Below, one piece after another: positions 23,384 through 34,530 of a DNA stretch of 64,000 bases. Position numbers and translations under genes: made by a program. Every line of letters begins with the position of its first letter. Position 1 is the first letter of the stretch. This DNA is from Alnus glutinosa (taxonomy: Eukaryota > Streptophyta > Magnoliopsida > Fagales > Betulaceae). Under the pieces are notes generated by a model. The model had not been told where the DNA came from, did not search any database, and saw only the letters and a program-made list of their open reading frames with translations. The stretch covers positions 7,010,501-7,074,500 of the forward strand of contig NC_084896.1 of the NCBI RefSeq assembly GCF_958979055.1, given 5' to 3'.

Positions 23384-24121
23384 ATGTCATCATCAAGTCT
23401 CGTACAAGATTCAGCAGGGAAAGAAGTTTCCCGTTCTTCAGAGAAGGTGTGCTCTTTATCTATTGTTTTGTTATTGAGTTATGAGTGGATTTTTTTTCTT
23501 TTTGAATCAGCCGATTAAAAAATTTATTTTTTGTTTTGTTTTTTTGACATTTGAATCAAACAAAGTTATCATCTGGATCTTCCTCTGTGGGGCGTGCTGA
23601 GAAGTCCTACCTATGTTTTTGCTATTTACCAGCACCTATAAAGACCTCCTGGACTGAGGACAATCCTGGGAGAAGATTTTGGGGTTGCGCCTCCTGCAAC
23701 TCGAGAGTAAGTAGTTTTATGGTTGAATCAATTCCTCTAGATAATTTGAATGATTTCTTACTGACTGTCTGTACTTCAAAATACAGACAAAATCTGATGC
23801 CTGCAAATTTTCAAATGGGTGGACAAACCAACCTGTGCAACATCTGTGGAGGTCTTAAAACAAATTATGAAGCAAGCTAATGAACTAGAGGATGAAAATG
23901 GTACCTTGATGGCAAGGGTGAAAGACTTAAAGAATGAAAAGGAAAGTTGCATGGAAAGGGTTAAGCAATTGGAGAAGAAGAATGAGAAACACATGGAAAT
24001 CATCAAGTGTCTAGAGAAGGAAAATGACATCTATAGGGCTAGGGAAAACTTTTTTATGTATGTTTTGTTGTTGTCATGGTTCACAATGTTGTTGGTTGCT
24101 TGTGTTGCACTTGTTAAGTGA
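23384..24121 (+). pseudogene. MULE accessory gene: GRF zinc finger, coiled coil, C-terminal membrane anchor
   Basis: The three exons are 23384-23446, 23566-23706 and 23787-24121, all joined in phase 0 by GT-AG introns. The product would be about 179 residues. Exon 1 is serine-rich. Exon 2 holds a GRF-type zinc finger: a CFC pair, TSWTEDNPGRRFWGC, with a last Cys in exon 3 (DACKF). Exon 3 continues with a Lys/Glu-rich coiled coil of about 65 residues and ends in a hydrophobic segment of about 20 residues (YVLLLSWFTMLLVACVALV), a likely tail anchor. The T run at 23808-23811 is one base short, which shifts the frame right after the zinc finger, so this copy is broken. Related GRF, coiled-coil, membrane-anchor proteins are common in plant genomes with unknown function. 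The convergent position opposite the transposase mirrors mudrB in MuDR. Confidence 0.8.
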
Positions 24122-24359
24122 GTTTATAGTTTGACTCATGTATGTCAAAATTGTAAGCTTGCAGTAATGTATGTGAATAATTAATTTAACATTTTGCCCA
24201 CTGTGGTTGTGATGTAGTGAACAAAAAATTTCCAAATGTATGTCTCTAAGCCACATTTGTTTTCATTATATGCCAAATGTGGTTATGATGCAATAATGTA
24301 TGTGAATTATTTATTTGACATTTTGATGTGGTGTCATTTGTGATGTAGCAACCCAAAAT

Positions 24360-25600
24360 AACCAAAAAATGCCCAAATGTGTCTCTAACACCAATGGTAC
24401 TTTGGTTTTGTAAATGTATCACAAATGGTACTTTGGTTTTATAAATGTTTCACCAATGGTACTTTGGTTTTGTAAATATATCACAAATGGTACATTGGTT
24501 TTGTAAACATATCATAGGTAGTACCTTGGTTTTGTCAATGTAACATAAAAGGTACATCTTTACCAATAAGATTGTTTGTAACACAAATATCAAAAATCTG
24601 ACTGGCCAAATGTATTACTATAAAACTACACCTAAAAAATGTCCAAATATAATACTATCGAATTACAAGTAAAAATATGACGAAATGTTTTTCATTATGT
24701 GCCCCCTGTGGTTTATAAATGTATCACCAATGGTACCTTGGTTTTGTAAGTGTATCATAACTAGTACCTTGGTTTTGTAAATGTGTCCTAAATGATAGAT
24801 GTTTGAATCAATCCTGTTTCAAAAAATGACCACATAAAATGACCAAAACCAAAACAATTTGTCCAAACCAAAAAAATCAATCCTGTTCAAAAAATTGAAC
24901 ACAATCAATCATGTGTCAAAAAATGACCAAAACCAAAACAATTTGTCCAAACCAAAAAATCAATCATGTTCAAAAAAATGAACACAATCAATCATGTGTC
25001 AAAAAATGACCAAAACCAAAACAATTTGTTCAAACCAAAAAATCATTCATGTTCCAAAAAATGAACACAATCAATCCTGTTTCAAATTGACAATGTGCAA
25101 ATTATCCATCCAAAAAATACAATACACCATTATCCATCAAAATTGATAATGTGTAGATTATCCATCCAAAAAATAGCATACACCACTATCCATCCAAATT
25201 GATAATGTGCAAATTATCCATCCAAAAAATAGCATACACCACTATCCATCCAAATTGACAATGTACAAATTATCCATCCAAATAACACTTTACATCATAA
25301 ATACACCACTACATGTCTACTAAAACCAAAACCATTTGTCAATGTACAAATCCACCATAATATAACATAACACTTCCCATCCTGTTTCAAAAAATGACCA
25401 ATTGTCAATGTACAAATTATCCATCCAAATAACACTTTACATAAAAAATACACCACTACATGTCCACTAAAACCAAAACCATTTGTCAATGTACAAATCC
25501 ACCATAACATAACATAACACTTCCCATCCTGTTTCAAAAAATGACCAACTGTCAATGTACAAATTATCCATCCATCATAACATAACACAATCAATCCAAA
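24360..25600. repeat. Tandem repeat tracts between the two MULE genes
   Basis: Several unrelated tandem arrays follow one another. A unit of about 33 bp (CACCAATGGTACTTTGGTTTTG) is repeated at 24390-24560 and 24710-24790. A unit of about 70 bp with ACCAAAACCAAAACAATTTG recurs at 24840-25075. A unit of about 57 bp with TTATCCATCCAAAAAATAGC recurs at 25090-25280. A longer unit of about 130 bp (25290-25420) is repeated at 25430-25560. There is no coding capacity. The tract sits where the transcripts of the two convergent genes would end. Confidence 0.75.
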
Positions 25601-25627
25601 TGACCAATTGTCAATGTGTCAATTTTT

Positions 25628-28600
25628 TCAATCTGGTTGTGATCCTCTTTTCCTGAGCTGCATCGTGTTTGATGTCTCCCCCCAAAGCTGTAAGGTAATA
25701 TGTAACAAATTAACGTAAGGCATTAGAGGAAAATCCACAATTCCCACAATAAAACATTACTAAAAGTTATGAGAAACTCACTTGTTCCATCCTCCTATAT
25801 AAGTCAGAGACACGCCTTTGTCTTTGCATGAGCGGTTTGGTTGAACTTTGGGGGTTGAGGCTTGATGGTTGAAGGGGACTGTCCTGAGGAGGGTTGTCCC
25901 CTGATTGTTGACAAACATTGGCTGCTGTTCTCGAGGGTGATCCCTGTCACACATATAAGATAACACAAACACGTCATACAAGATAACATTAAATTATAAT
26001 AATGTTATTGAAAAAAAAGCCAACTCACATCTGTTGGCTTTGGCTTCCTCCTATCCCTTTTGAGATACTTCTTTATGTTTGGATTTTCAGGTTGTTTGCA
26101 ACTTTTGGCATTATGGCCTTTTTTACCACATTTCCCACAACATACATCATACCCCTTTCGAGAGACCCGTGTACTTTCATCTGGAACTGTCTCATCATCT
26201 CCTCTTCTTCTGAGCTTTTTTGGCCTACCGCGTTGTGTCTTTGGAATCGGTGGCTCTATAGGGTCTACTTCACGGTCAATGGGCCAGTCATTGGGTCCAG
26301 GCATTGGATTAATATTAGGGGCATATGACAGCCTATATGTATCCATCAAGTACCATTTGCTGATGTAATCTTCAGGGAAATGTCTATTTCTATACATTGC
26401 ACAAATTGCATAAGAGCAGGGAATACCGTTCAGTTGCCACCTGCCACATCCACAAGTTCTTGTCTCAAGATTAACAACTCTCCTAGGCTCATGGCTATTA
26501 TCAACCTCATACTGGAGTCCATTACTCCAGTGACATATGTAAGCATCAGCCTCTTTCTTGTTTCGGTCAAGCTTCTTTACAATCTTAAGGCAAATCATAT
26601 TGGTTGAAGTTGCTGCTCCAACCCTCTTCTTATCAAACCGGTTCATCAACTGCCTCCTTATTGTCTCCATACAAGATAGAATCGGCTGATCCCTAGCCTT
26701 CAACACCCATGCATTAAAGCTCTCCGCAATGTTGTTTAGTAAAATGTCACTGCAGCTTGTAGTGGAGAATGCATGTCGGGACCACATCTTAGGGTTTATC
26801 TTCTCAATGTAGTTGTATGCTCTTTGGTCCATACCCTTAATCACCTCGAGGTAATACTTGAATTGTATTTCATTGGAAGCCCTTACTGCACCCCAGAGAG
26901 CATCTTTGAACTCTTTCCCTTTAAAGCCTTTCCTCTTGATATTGGCATGCAGATGTTTAACACAGTACCTGTGCTCGACGCCAGGAATCAAATCTTATAA
27001 AGCATTAACCAACCCCTGTTTGATATTGTTAAAAGAAAACATGTAAAAATATGTTTGATAATAAAAGTTTAAGAACACTTGTCAATGTACATTAAATATT
27101 ACCTTTTAACGGTCGGACATGAACGACCACATATGCTCCTGATCATACCCAATATCATCCAAAAGTATTTTCAAGAACCAGGTCCATGTGTCCCTAGTTT
27201 CAGCTTTGCATATTGCATACGCTATCGGGTAAATGTCATCGTTTGCATCCCGAGCAACTACTGCATGCAGTTGACCACTCCACTTTCCCTTCATAAAACA
27301 TGCATCTACGCATATCATTGTCCTACAGGCAACCAAGAAACCTTCCTTGCAACCCGCCAACGAAACATACATCCTTTGAAAGAACACTCCATCCCGCTGA
27401 ATGAATGTTGAGGAACCCGGATTCCATTGCAGTAATGCATTGGCATACTCCCTGGTGTGCTTGTACTGCTCACCATCTATACCATCCAGTATCGCCAATG
27501 CCATTCTTTTTGCACGGCGATAGCTCAACATTTTGAAGTCAACATGGTAGTCCCTCCGGATCATCTCCCTCAAAGCTGTCGGTTTGAGGTTTCTTTGGTC
27601 TCGAAAGTTGTCTATATATCTATTAGCAACCCACCTAACTGTTGCCCGCTTGTTATCGTGGTGGCTGCCACAATTATGAACTGGTTGAAAAGTTTTGATC
27701 TGGAAAAATTTTCTACAGTTCGACCAACTTGCGTGTATTCTCCAGCTACATTTTTTCTTGCACTCCGCGGAGACCCGCGTCTTCTCATTGTGCTTGTACA
27801 AATAGTCAAAGGAATTTTTCACTGCAAACACTTTCAATGTTTCCTTGAACTCAGTGGGGTTGCTGAGCTTCAACCCTACTGTCAATGTAATTATGTCTTT
27901 CAGGTCCCGCTTGGGCCTCCATTCCGGATACCTCCTCACTCGTCTACGAGAACCCTCACCTTCATCCTCCTCCTCACTATCCATACTGTGAAATGTTTCA
28001 CTGTCATCAGACTCTGCATCAGAGTCATTTATTGGATCACCTCCATCCTTTGATGTAGAAGCCTTGTCCCACGTCTGAAACCATTTGTTTGTTTCTTCTC
28101 TTGCTTCGCGTACAACATTATCTCCTTTTTCTGTAAAAATGTCTTCTTCTTCGCCGTCTGTGACCTCAAAGTCACTCATCTCAAGGTATTCCTCATCAGC
28201 CTCCTCATCATCATCCTGAGGCTGCTGTTCTGGCTGTTGCGGAGTCTGCCGAACTAATTACTTCCGAGGTTGCCGGGCAGTTTGCCGTCGAGGCTGCGGA
28301 GCTGACTTTCGGGCAGCTTGCTGTGGTGGCTGCACAACAGCTTGCTCTACTGGCTCATCAGACCGTGGCTCATCTATTGAATGTTGTGATGTGTGTTGTG
28401 GCAAATCCTCTTTGGAATACTGAATCTCCACCTCTGATGGAGTCTGAGAGAGAAGCAGTGTGACGACCCATTTTTTTTTTTTTTTTGAAAAACATGCATA
28501 TAGCGTAAAATAGGTCCTCACAGTGGCACGACTACTTGTCGCTCAGCCAACATAATGTACACGTTCCATAACCTGTACCTGATAATCAGAGTAACATCTA

Positions 28601-31600
28601 ACACAGCGGAATATATTATGATACCAATCAGTCATAACGGAAAGCACATCTATAACTAGTCTGTGGTCCATACAAAAGAGCCAATTACTCATGTCTATCT
28701 GTTTAAGGCTTACAACATATACAATGATTACAAAAGAATGGCTATACCAAAAATACGTGACACATGCGTCACAAGCCATATACAAAAATATCCAAAAGAC
28801 AGGACTCCGTAGTCCAACACATTACGATCGTTGCTGTGGCCTTCAATCGTAATACCCCAAATATAAAGCCAATGGGTTATCATCTAGCTCAAGAGTACCT
28901 GTAGTCACAACATCAGAATCTGCACGGTTGCGGGGGTTGCCGCATCCGTACAGGTGGAATTATGAGCCCACCTCCTTAGCATAAATAATTACACTAAGAC
29001 CTCAGAGGTATACTATTCACTGAGTTTTTGCAAAGAACCAACTTTTCATTTTTAGTCTCCTGTACACTATAACAGCTACCAATTTATAAACTTTTGTTTG
29101 AAAATCCCCATAGATGATTTAGCAAACACCAACTAATAGAAAACATTTAAAGCATACTATGTAGCTGCGAACACATATAGGAGTTCCAGTCATCCCACCT
29201 TGGAAACAACTACATATCTTCTCACCTACTATAAAACTATTGTATTTTGTGGCTCAAATGTACAAAGAAATAGCATTGCCAGATGTGATAACTTCATGTC
29301 AAAAGACACTTACATTACCTAATCCAGTAGCGTACAGTCTAGGTACATCAAGCATAAAATAATGGTGGCTCAAATGTACATAGAAACAGCATTGCCAGAT
29401 GTGATAACTTCATGTCAAAAGACACTTACATTACCCAATCCAGTAGCGTACAGTCTAGGTACATCAAGCATAAAATAATGGTGGCTCAAATGTACAAAGA
29501 AACAGCATTGCCAGATGTGATAACCTCATGTCAAAAGACACTTACATTACCCAATCCAGTAGCGTACAGTCTAGGTACATTAAGCTTAAAACAATGGCAT
29601 CTTACTCAGCAATACAAAGAAACAGCATTGCCAGATGTAGGTAACTTCATCTCAAAAGACACTTACGTTACCCAATCCAGTAGCGTACAATCTAGGTATA
29701 CTAAAGCTCAATTCCTTTAAATCATGCAACAAGGAATATATATATCATAAAAACGATACAAACAAACACACTAAGATATATGTATGCAAATGCCAAGCGA
29801 ACGGGGACCGTATCCCAAAGGACAGGGACCGTCCTAAAGAACAGGGACCGTATCCCAAAGGACAGGGACCGTATCCAAAAGAATAGGGACCGTATCCCAT
29901 ATTAATGTCGAGTCCGTAACTCCAAAGAACAAGGACCGTATCCCAAAGAACAGGGACCGTATCTCGAGGTTTGTGCCGCTAAGCACGCAATGCATCATGT
30001 CCCCCCCTTTATAACTCACACTAAAAATCTCAATAATTTATAATGCAACCCTAGTCTACAAAATTCCCAACCATATCCTAGAGTCACACCATTTATTCAA
30101 ACTCCACATATCATATACATACTTCAACATCATCATAATTTCAAGATATTCAAAAGTACTAAAATCATCCAAAACAAATATATTCAACATACAGTTGGTC
30201 ATATTTATAAACAATATATATTTTGCAATTCATCATATATAAAAATAATACTTCTCAGTGAGTAGAATACTCACCTTGGATTGCTTGTTCTCTAGATTCC
30301 AACAATCCTAGGTTTGACCCGCAAAGTGCCGCTATAATCACAACACAATGCACCATTTAGCTATATAACCAACAACCATAACAATTAGCACTTTGAATCG
30401 CTCAAAGGCTACGACAAGTTTCCCGCTAATTAACTAAACCTATACATGGAAATATTCCTAAATTTACAATTAAAATCTCCACTTTATACTAATTACTATT
30501 TTTAGGACCTAATCCCATAAACGCCTATTTTTCATAAAACTTATAGATGATTTTAGAATTAATTAACACTTCCAATGCAATTAATCCATAAACTCACAAT
30601 CTATGTGTTAAACACTTTAAAACCCCTAAATTAATTTAACTCATCAAATTAGGGTTTCTTAAACTTAACCCATAATTATAAAACACTATCATAGTCACAA
30701 TATCATTAACTCATGGCATTTACTAAAGGTTAATCCCCTAAAATACATTAAAAATCTAATAACTAAAAGTTAGGTTTTGAGAAAAACTTACCACAAGATC
30801 ACTAAACCAAAACCCAAGGTTTGGATAGCTTCAAGCAATTTCCAACAAGCCCAAATACCTAAAGAATATAGAGGTTTAAACTCATTTATAGGATTTTACC
30901 CAAAAATCACATAACTATGAGTTTAGTGTTTTACCTCAAAGCAAACGGTAGGAATGTAGATCCGAGTGCAAGGATCTAGTATCCGAAGACGGATCGAAGA
31001 TCAGACCTTTGGATCTTCGAAAATCACAATTTTTGTATATGGAAAATCACTCTCTCCCCCCTTTTCTCTTCTCTCGGCTTACAGAAATGAGGCACTGCCT
31101 CATTCATTTCTTTCTTTCTTTTTTTAAGTGAGGCGCATGTGCGCCTCACACTTCTCTTTTTTTTTTTTTCTTTTTTTTAAATAGAAGGGCAATTAAGCCC
31201 TTCAGTTACAAATGGCCATGCGGCCAATTAAATGGCCGCGTGGCCACTTTTGTTTTTTTTTTCTTTTGTGTGAAGGGCATTGCCCTTCACACCTGTTCTT
31301 TGAAAGTGGGGCGACCTGATCGCCCCACATATATATATATTAGTTTAATAATTTATTAATTTTATTTATTATATTTTCAAATTCTTTTCTTTTCCTATTA
31401 TTCCAAATTTTCTTTTATTTATTTATTTATTATTATTATTTTTAACATAAAAATATCACTTATTCTTTCTTGGACATTACAAGCAGCATTGGGGTCACCA
31501 CTTCAATTGGGACCGGTTCAGTTAGTTCCTCCTCTTCATGGTCAACAAACACATGCAACTTCACCTTGCCATCTTTTATGATCCCGTTGATCATTTTCAA

Positions 31601-31846
31601 GAAATCTTGGTCTGAATTAAGACTGTTTATATTTTCGTTGCTTTCATTGTCATACTTGTAATACATTGCCGGAATTTCATTGTATCTGTACCCCATGTAC
31701 GACTCTAGGATATTTGTAAGGTCCCAAAAACAGAACTTGTTTGCATCCAGTCTATTAACCTCCATACGATCTCCTCCTATGTACTCCATCCTATGTCCGG
31801 ACAGGGACCCATGGTGGCAAATGACTAGATCAAATATTGGGTCCAT
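25628..31846 (-). pseudogene. MULE transposase, mudrA-like, with PB1-like N-terminus
   Basis: Coding segments are 31846-31482, 28453-27103, 27015-26029, 25943-25782 and 25687-25628. The gap between the first two is the inserted LTR plus one target copy; the others are 85-94-bp GT-AG introns, all phase 0. The total is 975 codons. Domains in order: PB1-like (MDPIFDLVICHHG start, residues 1-110), a Gln/Pro-rich and acidic linker, MULE N-terminal domain, DDE core (MICVDACFMKG for the first Asp, the FMSDR Asp, AESFNAW for the Glu), SWIM finger, CCHC knuckle (CGKCGKKGHNAKSC), and a Gln/Ser-rich tail. DDE transposases cut at the TIRs; SWIM and CCHC fingers bind nucleic acid. Three in-frame TAA codons (28258-28260, 27106-27108, 26998-27000) and a SWIM His-to-Tyr change inactivate it. 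Confidence 0.9.
28459..31481 (-). repeat. Gypsy-type solo LTR inside the MULE transposase gene
   Basis: The 3,023-bp insertion reads TGTAATGTCC to GGTCGTCACA on the minus strand. It has a perfect 5-bp target duplication AGCAG (28454-28458 and 31482-31486). Orientation comes from the related copy at 43006, where a tRNA-Met primer binding site follows the GGTCGTCACA end. No protein is encoded. Internal tandem repeats lie at 29247-29710 (unit about 116 bp, nearly four copies) and 29796-29970 (units of about 22 bp with CAGGGACCGTATCC). The long LTR suggests a Ty3/gypsy family such as Tekay/Del, but lineage cannot be set without internal sequence. Confidence 0.88.
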
Positions 31847-33180
31847 TTCTGCACAATTATGACAAAAATCAAACTCACATACACAACCAAACCAAGCACA
31901 CACTTTATAAGGCTACTTCTTTCAATACAAAGAAATAATATCACATAAGCCTACTTAATAAGCCTAGATTGTCGGATATCTGTATTAGGCTAGAGTGTCA
32001 ATGTGCACATATCTAATAATATGTTATAGAATGTGTGCACATTGTGAGATGTGACAAATTAACTTGTGAGCATAGCCAAGACACAATGGACACATCACAT
32101 CTTATATTATGTATACAACCTACATCATGCCACTCTGAACATATTATTTATATAGCATAACAATTTTTGAAACAATATTACAACAAATAATAACAAAAAT
32201 CATGACTACTACCTATAACTTCTACGTTATTTGTACAATTTTCCCAAATTTATACTACATAATTCCATAATAACAGTATCATTATTTAACAAGTCCTACT
32301 TAGTATTGAATGTGTGGATGGGTATATGTACAAATTGGAAACTCATATGTACAAATTGGACCAATTAGATGTTTTATAATTGCACTTACACTGTTGAACC
32401 TCAGTTAAGTACACCCACATTGTCAGAATAAGCACCAAGGAGTGGGGACCAATGACATGAGAATACTTAAAAATTACTACTCACCTAACTCAAACCCAGA
32501 ACTAAATAATGCAGTAATTCCAACAACCAACCAACAACAACATGTCAGAAGATGCTAAAAGCTACAACCGACAAAAACATACAAAACACGGTGCATTGGG
32601 GACCCTACATAAAGTTGGGGACTTTATGCTTTGCCCACTAAACCAAACTCATATAATATTACTTTGCCCAATCCTAAGACAAAAGATGTATATAAAGCTT
32701 CTTGGGTCAAGGCCTTCCGCAGCTAACAAAGAAACTTCACACAAAGTATCATAAAAAACAACTTTCGGGTCTCAGAAATACCTGTTGTTCTTTTGCTGCT
32801 ACTTCGTCAAAGGATGGCCGAGTGGGTTCCGGGAAGGATGGCTGAGTGGGTTCTGGGAAATATAACCGGAAATCTGCTTCTAAGCCTCCGATCTAACAGA
32901 TCCGGCCTAAATGTTGAAACTTCAGCTTGGGGAGGCCGAAATGGACGGGGCGTTGCAACGGACAGAAGAGATTTGGGGGGAGGTTGACGAACTTTGAAAA
33001 ATTAGGGCTGGGAATAATCGTGAAGTTGGGAAGAAAAAGGGATCGGAAACAATTCGAAATAGTTAACGGCACTGCTCTTAATTTTTTTTTGAAAAATTTC
33101 AGAGAAACTAATTTCCCTCTTAAATGACGTGGCAATGGAGTGAGTTATGTGGCTCATGTTTCGTATCTGATGTGGCATGG

Positions 33181-33372
33181 TGACAAGTGTCGCACCGTCC
33201 AATTAACACGTGTTCACTGACATTGTCGGACGTTAGTTTTGGATGGAAAAATGGACGGAGTTACCATTTCCGTCTTTTCACATATCACAGGTACCACCTA
33301 TGATAAAAAGTAAAACTCAAGGGGCAAAAAATAAAGTTTGCAAACCACATGGGGCAAGTTTCTATTTAACCC
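33181..33372 (-). repeat. MULE right terminal inverted repeat
   Basis: This is the inverse of 22880-23071 and is also 192 bp. It lies about 1.3 kb upstream of the transposase start and would serve as its promoter-proximal end. Confidence 0.93.
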
Positions 33373-33628
33373 TTCTAAATTTCATGAATTCCTCTATAGG
33401 CTTTATTTTATTTTCTTTTACTTTTTCACTTTCATTATTATTTATATTTTTCACTATTATTTTAAAGGCATTTTCTCAAAAAACCAAAAAAAAAATTAAA
33501 ATTTTAAATATAATGAGAAACTCGTGCATAGAGCGGGTTAGATCCTAGTGTTTGGTACATAATGCATGGATTTATAAGCTAAATAGAAAGCATATAATTT
33601 AAGCTAAATTTCATTCTAGATATATAAC

Positions 33629-34250
33629 TAGGGGTGTACATGCGGATGCTGATGTGGTTTATTTGTTGTATTTGCGACTGAGTAATTCTACATGTAGAAT
33701 ATGTGTCCATCAAGTGTCTATAAATAAAAGAGGTAGCTTTTAAAATTACTATTGGGCGTGTGATTAATCAAATGATAATTTTAATCAAATTGTGATTTTA
33801 AAAGCCACCTAATTTTCTTATAGACAATTAATGTATATATAGAATTACTCTTTGCAACTACATCTACACCATATTTTTACTAACCGCATCCGCACAGTTA
33901 TTACGGTTATTATCTGCAATCCGCATATTACGTAATTGGCCTTTTGGGCATTCTATGGGTCTCTATTAAGACTTATTTTAAAAAAATTTGAAAATAATTT
34001 AATCAATTTTTAGTGTCTTGGACTTGTTTTATAATTTTTTATAGTCCTAATCTTTTGAAATATATTGATTTCAAAACATTTTTTCCTTTTTGTCTAAATG
34101 TTACACGCGAAAGCAACATAACCAACTAGACCAATGTAAACATAACTTATACCTAATCTAAAACGACGTGATCATTTTAGTATTCAACACCTAAATAACA
34201 TCATTTTTGTGAATTTATTAAATATAATATATAATGTAGAAACTATTGGC
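33629..34250. repeat. hAT-like terminus and direct repeat (left)
   Basis: TAGGGGTGTACATGCGGATG at 33629 has the look of a hAT terminus with GCGGATGC and CCGCATCCGCA subterminal motifs (33640-33930). The part from about 33955 to 34240 is repeated directly at 39285-39565 (ATAACCAACTAGAC, ACACGCGAAAGCAACATAAC). TATATAAC (33621-33628) may be a target duplication, with TATATAAC also at 39695-39702, but the right boundary is not clean. Confidence 0.45.
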
Positions 34251-34314
34251 AGAACAAAGTTGGGCAGCCAAAAACCGTTTCTCTACATGTGTGTAATGCA
34301 CCACTTCCCCAACA

Positions 34315-34530
34315 AGTAGGCATGTATACGAGCCGAGCTCGGGCGAGTAGTGGCTGTCCAAGCTCGGCTCGTTGAGAAAATTTATGAGCTCGAGCTCGGC
34401 TCGAGCTCGTGACGGGTATTAGATATGGAGCTCGGCTCGGCTCAACAAGAACAAGAGTAAAATCATGTCCAGGCTCGAGCTCGAGCTTGGTTTTTTGACG
34501 AGCCGAGTGTCTTATCGGGCACTCGGCTCG
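34315..34530. repeat. GAGCTCG/CGAGCCGAGC-rich subterminal repeat cluster
   Basis: A dense cluster of GAGCTCGGCTCG, CTCGAGCTCG and CGAGCCGAG motifs on both strands begins with TAGGCATGTATACGAGCC. Such clusters sit at the ends of some plant hAT elements, where they act as transposase binding sites. No matching right-hand cluster was found. From 34540 to 36640 there are pyrimidine-rich and AT-rich stretches without a recognisable gene. Confidence 0.45.

Larger units (their letters stand above)
22880..33372. mobile_element. Complete Mutator-like element (MULE), 10,493 bp
   Basis: The ends are GGGTTAAAT at 22880 and its inverse at 33372. They are flanked by a perfect 9-bp target duplication TTCTAAATT (22871-22879 and 33373-33381). 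The terminal inverted repeats are 192 bp each. Inside are two convergent genes: a transposase on the minus strand and a GRF zinc-finger accessory protein on the plus strand. About 1.3 kb of tandem repeats lies between their 3' ends. A 3.0-kb solo LTR (28459-31481) was inserted later; without it the MULE would be about 7.5 kb. Sequence between the right TIR and the transposase start (31850-33180), and between the left TIR and 23384, is non-coding and probably contains promoter and 5' UTR. Both genes carry inactivating changes. Confidence 0.95.

Noticed and set aside
24840..25560. CRISPR-like regular repeats
   Set aside because: Units are contiguous tandem repeats without unique spacers, in a plant nuclear transposon.
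27457..28053. Plus-strand 198-residue open frame opposite the transposase
   Set aside because: It is the antisense of the conserved MULE transposase exon and has no independent features.
29412..29720. Open frame across the tandem repeats in the solo LTR
   Set aside because: The protein is just the 116-bp repeat translated, since the unit plus indels keeps one frame open. No known domain.
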